From Acidobacteriota bacterium (GTDB taxonomy: Bacteria; Acidobacteriota; Thermoanaerobaculia; UBA5066), in contig RHKY01000006.1 of the NCBI GenBank assembly GCA_008363385.1, forward strand, positions 1 to 64,000: a DNA stretch of 64,000 nucleotides, read 5' to 3'. Of the stretch, positions 57,653 to 64,000 are shown in pieces; positions within the stretch are counted from its first letter, which is position 1; each line of letters begins with the position of its first letter. Made by a program: the position numbers and the translations under genes. The notes under the pieces are model-generated. The model saw only the letters and a list, made by a program, of their open reading frames with translations, did not search any database and was not told where the DNA came from.

Positions 57653-60127
57653 TCAGGGGGCGAAGTAGCCGCTCACGTCGAGAATGAAGTGGACCGTCCC
57701 GGGCGCGTTGTTCCAGACCCCGATCTGGCCGAGGCCGTCAGCGGAGAGCCTGAGGACCGCGTTGTTCGCGCGAGTCGTCCCGGCGCTGAAGTTGAGCGCG
57801 CTGGTCCCCGACGGAGCCTCGTCGCCGGGATGAACGGCGATGTAGCCGCTCGATTCGGGCTGCGCGACCGTCAAGTTCGAGACCACGGACGTTGCTGTCG
57901 CCGGAACGCCGCACCGGCCGGCGATCGGGAAGACCCTCAGGGACGGCCCGGCCGCGAGCGCCGGGCCGCCGTAGGTTCCGGCGGGGTCCCGGGTGTCGAC
58001 GATCCGGCAAGGAGAGAGCGTGTAGAACTTCGCGGGCGGGATGGTGCTGCCGCCGCTCCAGACCGGGCCGTCGTCCGTCACCGCGATGCCCTGGACCGAC
58101 GTGGTCAGATCGGACAGGACCGGTGTGCCGGACGGGGCATAGCCGAACCGTCCGCCCGTGGACGTCGCGCCCTTCGTGAACACCACGGTCGCGTTTCCGA
58201 GCGTCGGGTGGGTCATCGTCACCGTGTACGTCGGCCCGTCGTCCGTGACGCTCGCGGCAACGTCGGCTCCTGTCGAGTCCCTCGCCTGCAGCACGTGCAG
58301 GAAGTAGGACTGCGCCTCTCCCGAGTGGTTCACCTCGAGCCGATACTGGGACCAGCCGGCGCCGGCGTCGTTGCTGTCATAGACCGTCGCGTAGGAATGG
58401 CTCGACGGAAGAAGGGTCGTGACCCTCAGGGCCTGCGTGCCGCTCGTGATGAGGACATGGTCTGCGTCCTGGATCGTGGGGCTGTTCTCGCTGTGCAGCA
58501 CGAAGGTCTTCACCACGTTCGCCGCCAGGACCGTCGGAGGAAACCTCGTGTTGTCGCACGACAGCACCCTGTCGAAGACCACCCACGTCTCCATCGGACG
58601 GACGAACAGGAACTCGCGAACCACGGTCTGCGCGAACGGGTTGTCGTCGCGAGGGCTGCCGTCGGGGTTCAGGTAGTCCGACGTGCGCGCGGTGTAGACC
58701 CCCGTGAGGTCGGCGGCGATGTAGGCGTGGTTCGGGCGGCTCTCGAGACGCGTCACGCTCGTGTTGCCGTCCTGGTATCCCGAGGCGGCGCCGATGTGCC
58801 AGTTGTTCCCGCTGAAGAGGAGCCCGTTGTGGTTGATCGTGTCGTGGATCTCGACCGTGCCGCTGCCGCCCCAGCCGGTCGTTCTGTTGGAGTAGCCCGG
58901 GGTCTCCCTCGTGAGCCACCTGTCGCCCCGCAGGATCTGGAAGCTGCCCCAGTCGTTGTGCTGGTGCCCGGCGTCGAGAGCCCCGACCTGGATCCACGCC
59001 TGCGTCGCGGCCGCATTCCACGAGTTCTTCACGTAGAAGCTGCGGTATCCGGGTGCGTAGTAATCCAGCGGCAGTCCCGAGAAGCTCGTCGCCGAACCAC
59101 CCTGGTCCACCGCGGCGATCCAGTTGCTCGTGGTCGTCGGGAACGTCTCGAGAACGTGCCTCGCGTACGCGCCGACCGGAACGCCGCTCCATTCGTTCGC
59201 GATCTCCATGACGAAGTTGCCGTAGCCGTCGTCACCGCCGTAGTCGGCTCCCGCGGCGGGGAAGGGCGTGAACTCGCTGTCGGAGAACGAGTACATCTGG
59301 AAGTACTGTCTTGCGCCCCCCTTGTCGTAGACGGGACCCGTCGAGGACGCATAGATGAAGTAGAAGAGCGCCTCTTTGTAGAAATCGGTCTCCCGGAGCA
59401 TGTCACGGCCCATCAGCTTGGCCGTGGTCAAGGGGCCGACGGGGTAGTCCAGCATGTACTTCCCGTACTGGGAGCCTTCGATCGGCACCCCTCCCCGACC
59501 CCCTCCGATCGCGGAATACGGCAGGAAGGCGTTCTGCCACCGCGTCGAGATGGCCCAGTCGAGGAACGTGTCGGCCAGCGAGCTGTCGTAGTAGGTCGTG
59601 ATCGCCCAGTTGAGCTCGTTGCGGAAGTAGCCCGTGTAGTAGTTGTTCGCCGGCATGCCGGGGCCGCCCCAGTCCTTCTGGCGCAGGACATCCACGTATC
59701 CGTTGTAACGCGTCATGAAAGTCCAGCGCTGGGAGGGCGTCATGCGGTCATGGCACCAGTCGTAGACCAGCGGTACCCAGCCGGCCCAGCGGTAGTTGTC
59801 GCTGGCCGTTCCGTCGAGCTCATCCGGCGAGATGGTGAAGGCCATCAGGAGGTCGATTGCGTTCTGGGCATAGCTCGTCTCTCCGGTGCAGACATAGCGG
59901 AAAGCGTTCCCGAGCGGATCGTCCGGATCCGGGGTGAACGGATGCGCCGCGTACCAGGTTCTCGCCTGGGTGATGCGGTCGGGAGTCCACCAGAGACGCG
60001 GATGAGAGCTCGGGATCGTCAGGCCCTGTTGACCGATCCCGTTCGCGCATGGGAGAAGGGCAAGGAGCAACGCGAAGAGCGCGGGGGCCGATCTCGCAGC
60101 TATCGACTGGCTTGCCTTGCTCCCCAT
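57653..60127 (-). CDS. Heparinase II/III-like polysaccharide lyase, secreted
   Basis: This 824-residue secreted protein has a signal peptide (MGSKASQSIAARSAPALFAL..., cleaved near ANGIG). The N-terminal alpha-toroid (about 35-330: HPRLWWTPDRITQARTWYAA, GWVPLVYDWCHDRMTPSQ, FRNELNWAITTYYDSSLADTF) and the heparinase II/III beta domain (about 350-640: LDAGHQHNDWGSFQILRGDRWLTRET, GYSNRTTGWGGSGTVEIHDTINHNGL, VVFDRVLSC) are clear; the HQHND motif holds the likely catalytic His. The last 140 residues are a separate beta module starting FYTLSPCRIVDTRDPAGTYGG, widespread in secreted proteins of this lineage. It would cleave uronic-acid polysaccharides outside the cell. Confidence 0.85.
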   Translation of the reverse strand: MGSKASQSIAARSAPALFALLLALLPCANGIGQQGLTIPSSHPRLWWTPDRITQARTWYAAHPFTPDPDDPLGNAFRYVCTGETSYAQNAIDLLMAFTISPDELDGTASDNYRWAGWVPLVYDWCHDRMTPSQRWTFMTRYNGYVDVLRQKDWGGPGMPANNYYTGYFRNELNWAITTYYDSSLADTFLDWAISTRWQNAFLPYSAIGGGRGGVPIEGSQYGKYMLDYPVGPLTTAKLMGRDMLRETDFYKEALFYFIYASSTGPVYDKGGARQYFQMYSFSDSEFTPFPAAGADYGGDDGYGNFVMEIANEWSGVPVGAYARHVLETFPTTTSNWIAAVDQGGSATSFSGLPLDYYAPGYRSFYVKNSWNAAATQAWIQVGALDAGHQHNDWGSFQILRGDRWLTRETPGYSNRTTGWGGSGTVEIHDTINHNGLLFSGNNWHIGAASGYQDGNTSVTRLESRPNHAYIAADLTGVYTARTSDYLNPDGSPRDDNPFAQTVVREFLFVRPMETWVVFDRVLSCDNTRFPPTVLAANVVKTFVLHSENSPTIQDADHVLITSGTQALRVTTLLPSSHSYATVYDSNDAGAGWSQYRLEVNHSGEAQSYFLHVLQARDSTGADVAASVTDDGPTYTVTMTHPTLGNATVVFTKGATSTGGRFGYAPSGTPVLSDLTTSVQGIAVTDDGPVWSGGSTIPPAKFYTLSPCRIVDTRDPAGTYGGPALAAGPSLRVFPIAGRCGVPATATSVVSNLTVAQPESSGYIAVHPGDEAPSGTSALNFSAGTTRANNAVLRLSADGLGQIGVWNNAPGTVHFILDVSGYFAP

Positions 60128-60286
60128 GATCGAGCTCCGGCATCGACCGACGTTTCAGATTCTCTTCTCAGAATAGCAGGGATCGAGGATGGCAACTCTG
60201 GTTTCCCACGGCGGTGCGGCCGAGCGTCGGACCGGCGGAGCTGACGCCGTCCGGGAGCTGATCCCGTCAGGCCAGGCGGCCGGGGC

Positions 60287-60790
60287 CTACCACTCCGCCT
60301 CGCCCGGCGTCTTCGCCATCAGCTTCCAGGACCCGAGGACCATCGGGACGATGTGGACGCCTCCCCGCTCCAGGTCTTCCATGATGACCCGGAACTCCCC
60401 GGTGTCGCGCAGGTAGACGAACCTGTGGATCTCGTTCGTGGGGGTGTCCGTGCTGCCCTTCCTCCGGCAGGAGAACGTCGCGGTCCCCGTGCAGTCGGGC
60501 TCGATCTCGACCACGCTCCCGGCCAGCACCTCGTTGGTGACCCTGCCGCTGGGGACGGTGACGGTGACGGTGCCGCTCACGTCTCCGTTCGAGCTCACGG
60601 AGAGCACCCCCATGATGGCTGCGGGGAACTGCACCGGCGGGGTCGGGGCGGGGTTGAGCATCCAGCCCTGATAGGAAACCACGTACGTCCCCTGGAGCTG
60701 ATTCACCTTGCAGTCCGTGAAGACGGGCGTGGGCATCTGGGCCGCGGCCGTGCCGGCCGCGAGCAAGAGCAACAACGTGAAACGTTTCAT
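60287..60790 (-). CDS. Small secreted protein with a GTF-DCTGT-type module
   Basis: This 167-residue protein has a signal peptide (MKRFTLLLLLAAGTAAA). CKVNQLQGTYVVSYQGWMLN is followed by AAIMGVLSVSSNGDVSGTVTVTVPSGRV, VVEIEPDCTGTATFSCR and FVYLRDTGEFRVIMEDLERGG. The centre matches the C-terminal half of the protein at 48184-49107: both read as a beta module with GxLSxxxxGxxxGxxT and DCTGTAT. Function is unknown. The gene stands 159 bp from the heparinase-like gene, on the same strand. Confidence 0.7.
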   Translation of the reverse strand: MKRFTLLLLLAAGTAAAQMPTPVFTDCKVNQLQGTYVVSYQGWMLNPAPTPPVQFPAAIMGVLSVSSNGDVSGTVTVTVPSGRVTNEVLAGSVVEIEPDCTGTATFSCRRKGSTDTPTNEIHRFVYLRDTGEFRVIMEDLERGGVHIVPMVLGSWKLMAKTPGEAEW

Positions 60791-61061
60791 CGCCCTTTCC
60801 TTTCTCCGGGGAGCCCGGGTGTACGACAGTCGTAGCGCCCGGCGACAATGTGGAGATCTGCTACGGCGATCCTTGGTTCACGACGAGTGCGAGTCAGCGC
60901 CTGGCCATTCCCTCCTTTCCCCCCCTGTGAAGATGGGACCGGCGCCGCGAGAACACCATGGACCGGCCTGGAGTCCCGGCTGAAGTTCATGTGAGGCGGT
61001 AACTCCAGGCGTGCCTTGAGGATGGGCCGAACCGGGACGATAATGTCGACGAGGCGGACGA

Positions 61062-62435
61062 ATGCTGGAGACTGTTCTCCGGTTTGGCCCCTTCGAGCTC
61101 GACCTAGAGACCGTCGAGCTCCGGCGCGTGGGTCGCAAGGTCCGGCTCCCCCTTCAGCCCGCCCGGGTGCTCTGCCTCCTCGCGGCGCGTCGTGGTCACC
61201 TGGTGACACGCGAGGAGCTTCGTGCGCACCTCTGGGGCAGCGACACCTCCGTCGACACCGATCTCGGCCTCAACTACTGCGTGAGCGCGATCCGCTCGGC
61301 GCTCCGCGACTCGGCTCGCGCGCCCCGCTACGTCGAGACCCTGCCGAGGCGGGGCTACCGCTTCATCGCCCCGCTGGAGCCGCGCGACACCACGCCGCCG
61401 CCCCCGACCGCGAGCTGGCTCTCCGCCAACCCGGAGGCCCGCGAGGCCTTCGTCCACGCGGAACGGCTCCTCCGCGAAGAAGCGCCGCTGGCAGGGCAGA
61501 TCCTCCCGTCCGCGGAGCGCCTCTTCGAAGAGTCCGTCCGGCTCGACCCGGAGTTCGCGGCGGCCTGGGGGGCCCTGGCCGTCAACCGTGCGTGGCAGGC
61601 GTTCCTCGGCCTGGGGCCGCATGTCGAGCTCGTCGGCGGCGCCCGCGAGGCGGCGCACCGAGCGCTGGCGCTGGACCGGACCGTGGCCAAGGGCTGGGCC
61701 GCTCTCGGTGTCGTCAGCCTCTACTTCGACTGGGACTTCGGCACCGCGAAGGAGCAGCTGGAGCGGGCGCTGACCCTGGCCCCGCGCGACGCCGGTGTCC
61801 GGCACGCCTATTCCGACTACTTCGTCGTGATGGGGCGGCCGCGCGAGAGCCTGGAAGAGGTCCTCCTCGCGCGCGAGATGAATCCCGACAGCTGGCAGCC
61901 CCGGCTCTTCCTTCCCGGGCACTTCGTCGCCGCCCGGCGCTACCCGGAGGCCATCCGCGAGGCACGGGCGATCCTGGCGTCGTTCCCGGACGCCCGGAAC
62001 GCTCGTCACTTCCTGGCCAGGTCCCTCTGGATGACGGACCGATTCGAGGAGGCCGTCGCCGAGTACGGTCGGCTCTGGGGACCGGCGAGCGAACCGACGC
62101 GGGTGCTCGAAGACGCGTTGCGAAAGAGCGGTCCTCGCGACGCGGCGAAGGCGCTGGCCGACCATCTCGCGGCGAATCCGGACGCCTCGGTGGGAAGCGC
62201 GACCGAGGTCGCCGCGTTCTACTCGATCGCCGGCGAGCCGGACCGGGCCTTCGCCTGGCTCGAGAGGGCCTTCGCGCGACGCACGCCCGGCCTCCTGCAC
62301 GTGCCCGTCGACCCGTTCTTCGACCCCATCCGGGCCGAGCCGCGCATCGACGATCTCTGCCGGCGCGTCGGGCTGCCGGTGGAGGCGTGGCGCGGAATGG
62401 GGGCTTCGCCGCATCCGCCCATCGAGCCGGCGTAG
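61062..62435 (+). CDS. OmpR/PhoB-type winged-helix regulator with TPR region
   Basis: This 457-residue protein starts at ATG 61062. Residues about 5-100 form a Trans_reg_C DNA-binding domain (FGPFELDLETVELRRVGRKVRLPLQPARVLCLLAARRGHLVTREEL, LWGSDTSVDTDLGLNYCVSAIRSAL, YVETLPRRGYRFIAPL). No receiver domain is present, so it is a one-component regulator. Residues about 120-440 are TPR-like repeats (AAWGALAVNRAW, AKGWAALGVVSLYFDWDFGTAKEQLERAL, AEYGRLWGP), ending FFDPIRAEPRIDDLCRRVGL, the same terminal motif as in the kinases. It probably binds DNA and protein partners. It is a relative of acidobacterial winged-helix/TPR regulators. Confidence 0.9.
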   Translation: MLETVLRFGPFELDLETVELRRVGRKVRLPLQPARVLCLLAARRGHLVTREELRAHLWGSDTSVDTDLGLNYCVSAIRSALRDSARAPRYVETLPRRGYRFIAPLEPRDTTPPPPTASWLSANPEAREAFVHAERLLREEAPLAGQILPSAERLFEESVRLDPEFAAAWGALAVNRAWQAFLGLGPHVELVGGAREAAHRALALDRTVAKGWAALGVVSLYFDWDFGTAKEQLERALTLAPRDAGVRHAYSDYFVVMGRPRESLEEVLLAREMNPDSWQPRLFLPGHFVAARRYPEAIREARAILASFPDARNARHFLARSLWMTDRFEEAVAEYGRLWGPASEPTRVLEDALRKSGPRDAAKALADHLAANPDASVGSATEVAAFYSIAGEPDRAFAWLERAFARRTPGLLHVPVDPFFDPIRAEPRIDDLCRRVGLPVEAWRGMGASPHPPIEPA

Positions 62436-62559
62436 GAGCGGACGTCCCCGGACCTTCGGTCTACAGGGGGGGTTCTCGCCGGGTACCGGATACCGTGCGC
62501 CGGGAGCGGATACCCCGGCGGTACACGGACGGAGCGTACGCCGCTGATGCCGCAGAACA

Positions 62560-62587
62560 CGATGAGCCCCGTTCCCGGGGCTCATCG
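62560..62587. terminator. Perfect hairpin between convergent genes
   Basis: CGATGAGCCCCG (62560-62571) pairs perfectly with CGGGGCTCATCG (62576-62587) around TTCC, between the regulator gene and the convergent DUF5666 gene. It has the look of a shared terminator; neither side has a clear T-run. Confidence 0.6.
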
Positions 62588-62622
62588 AAGTCGTTCCCTG
62601 AGGCGGTGAGGGGCTGTGGCTC

Positions 62623-63999
62623 CTATCGGGGAGACAGGATACGTGGGTCGTCGGTGCCGTTGTTGATGACAGAGGCGTAGGCGGCGAACGCGCCGCCCGG
62701 AGTCGGCGTGGAGAGCACGAGGCGGGCCCCCGTGACCTCCCCCGTGGCGCCGACGGAGCGGCTGACCTCGTTGATCTGCCTCATGCCGAGCGGCTCGAGG
62801 CGGACCCTGAGCGAACCGAGAACGCCACCCTTGTCATCGAAGAGGTTGAGGTCGACGTCGATCGCCTTCTCGACGGCGTTCGTCAGAACGAGATTCGTCC
62901 GGAAGCGGGAGTCGTCCCGGACGCCGACGAGCGAGCGGGTGCGGTCGTCGCCGATGAGCTCGTTGCGCCCGGAGGCGCCGAGGCCCTGGCCGAACTCTCC
63001 GCCGCCGCCCGGAGTCGACGTCGTGCTCTCGACGACGAGGGTCGCGACGTTCGACGAGATCAGGATGGCGCCGTAGTCGTCGCTGATCGCGAAGGCGGAG
63101 GAGAGGACGTCGGTGAAGGTGATGGTGGCTCCGGCCACTAGCGTGAAGGACTTCTCGGGTCCGGTCCGGCCGTCACGTTCGTGCCCGAGGAAGCGAAGGG
63201 TGACCTGCGCCGCGGCGGAGCCGGTGTTCGAGATGGTGACGTTCGTCGTGTAGAAGGCGTCGTCCCGGCCCTGCTTGCGCGCGCTGGACGGGAGGAGCCA
63301 GGTGTTCGTCAGGTCGGATCCGCTGGTGGACGGGCCCCACTCGACCTCGATCCTGTCCGACAGGAGCGAACCGTCGGGTCGCGACGTGCCGTGGACCTCC
63401 ACCAGCGCTCCGAGGACGAGGGTCCCTCTCTCCTGGTCGATCGTGGTCGTTCCGGTGACGACGACGACGCGGCCACCGACCCGCCAGTCGCCGATCCATC
63501 CCGGTGTCGACGCCAGGAGCTCCACTGCGCCGTGGAAGCTCACCGGGCCAGCACCAGCTGGGGGAACGGCCCTGCGCAGCTCGATCTTCGACGCAGCGAG
63601 CGACCCGTCGGTGTTGGAGACCCCCTCGGCCTCGACGTAGGCGCCGACTGCGAACGTCCCGCCTTCGGCATTGAGAATCGTCGACGAGGTCACCTGGACG
63701 GTCCGGCCGGAGATCGTCCAGTCCCCGAGGGCCGGGCTGCCGGAGGGAAGCGACTCGATCAGCCCGAAGACGTGAAAGTCCTCGCCCGCTTGCCCTCCGC
63801 CGCCACCGCCCGTGCCGCCGCGGACCTCGATCTCCTCGGCGTCCACCGAGCCGTCAGCTCGCTCGGTGCCGTGGATCTCCACCGTCGACCCGACCTTCGG
63901 GATTCCGTTCGTCTCGACGACGCGGGTCGCGGCCGTGACGTGGACCGTGCGTCCACCGACGACCCAGGTGCCGGTGTACCCGGTCGCGGGCATCGACGA
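62623..63999 (-). CDS. DUF5666-repeat secreted protein (N-terminus beyond the window)
   Basis: At least 458 residues are visible; the frame is open to the right edge, so the N-terminus and signal peptide are missing. Three DUF5666 units are seen, each with a [GT]xWxxxGRxVxVTxxTxI...GxxxxVGxxVExxGxxxxDGSLxAxxIEVR pattern (about residues 6-58, 72-138, 150-218 from the first ATG). The C-terminal half contains two sandwich units with DDAFYTTNVTISNTGSAAAQVTL and RFRTNLVLTNAVEKAIDVDLNLFDD, similar in type to the modules of the NHL/PKD protein at the other end of the window. DUF5666 is an OB-like extracellular fold of unknown function. Confidence 0.8.
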   Translation of the reverse strand, partial: SSMPATGYTGTWVVGGRTVHVTAATRVVETNGIPKVGSTVEIHGTERADGSVDAEEIEVRGGTGGGGGGQAGEDFHVFGLIESLPSGSPALGDWTISGRTVQVTSSTILNAEGGTFAVGAYVEAEGVSNTDGSLAASKIELRRAVPPAGAGPVSFHGAVELLASTPGWIGDWRVGGRVVVVTGTTTIDQERGTLVLGALVEVHGTSRPDGSLLSDRIEVEWGPSTSGSDLTNTWLLPSSARKQGRDDAFYTTNVTISNTGSAAAQVTLRFLGHERDGRTGPEKSFTLVAGATITFTDVLSSAFAISDDYGAILISSNVATLVVESTTSTPGGGGEFGQGLGASGRNELIGDDRTRSLVGVRDDSRFRTNLVLTNAVEKAIDVDLNLFDDKGGVLGSLRVRLEPLGMRQINEVSRSVGATGEVTGARLVLSTPTPGGAFAAYASVINNGTDDPRILSPR

Positions 64000-64000
64000 G

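Noticed and set aside
1-64000. CRISPR array, prophage, rRNA or tRNA genes
   Set aside because: I saw no regularly spaced repeats, no phage structural genes and no conserved RNA cores.

Overview
The window is very GC-rich, and nearly every gene is shadowed by long open frames on the other strand and in the other frames. The gene mix suggests an anaerobic or facultative member of the Acidobacteriota, perhaps class Thermoanaerobaculia. The evidence is serine/threonine kinases with TolB-like and TPR tails, a winged-helix regulator with TPRs, a TonB-type receptor with an N-terminal carboxypeptidase-regulatory domain, an ECF sigma factor of the TIGR02999 type, and many large secreted modular proteins. 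The taxonomy is an inference from gene families; no rRNA, tRNA or marker gene is present.

Layout. Positions 1-7.7 kb hold a transposase cut by the left edge, a small zinc-ribbon protein, a giant NHL/PKD secreted protein, a broken molybdopterin-domain gene and a DUF3300 protein. Positions 7.8-24.4 kb form a molybdenum/tungsten island: moeA and a tungstate ABC transporter (tupC, tupB and a membrane-domain-tupA fusion); an ECF sigma factor and its membrane partner; an ALDH7-type aldehyde dehydrogenase with a divergent LysR; a tungsten oxidoreductase resembling glyceraldehyde-3-phosphate:ferredoxin oxidoreductase; a VapBC pair; a lipase-like hydrolase; and a tight operon ferredoxin-AOR-moaD-moeB, with a Mut7-C protein beyond it. 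Positions 24.5-30.3 kb hold a DsbA-like lipoprotein, an eight-haem secreted cytochrome with PKD and carboxypeptidase-regulatory domains, and a secreted protein.

Positions 30.3-40 kb hold envelope and signalling genes: a NAGPA-type protein, a cNMP-binding GGDEF cyclase, a DUF3455 protein, a methyltransferase, an OmpA-like/metzincin fusion, an OprD-like porin and another beta-barrel. Positions 40-54.6 kb hold a PadR regulator with a clear operator and a broken partner, two kinase-TPR proteins, a nuclease relic, an ECF sigma next to a TonB-type receptor, and an FAD disulfide oxidoreductase. Positions 54.6-64 kb hold a sigma/anti-sigma pair, a frameshifted DUF2177 gene, a DUF1295 gene, GGDEF debris, a heparinase-like enzyme, a winged-helix/TPR regulator and a DUF5666-repeat protein cut by the right edge.

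How the genes fit together. The island supplies tungstate uptake, metal insertion (MoeA), a private sulfur carrier and its activator (MoaD, MoeB), two tungstoenzymes and a four-cluster ferredoxin. This is a nearly self-contained route for oxidising aldehydes with ferredoxin as acceptor. The nearby multihaem cytochrome could be an electron outlet, but that link is only proximity. Broken genes recur through the window (frameshifts at about 5.8, 44.4, 55.96 and 57.35 kb, and truncations at about 32.1, 40.5 and 41.3 kb), so either local gene decay or some assembly error should be considered.
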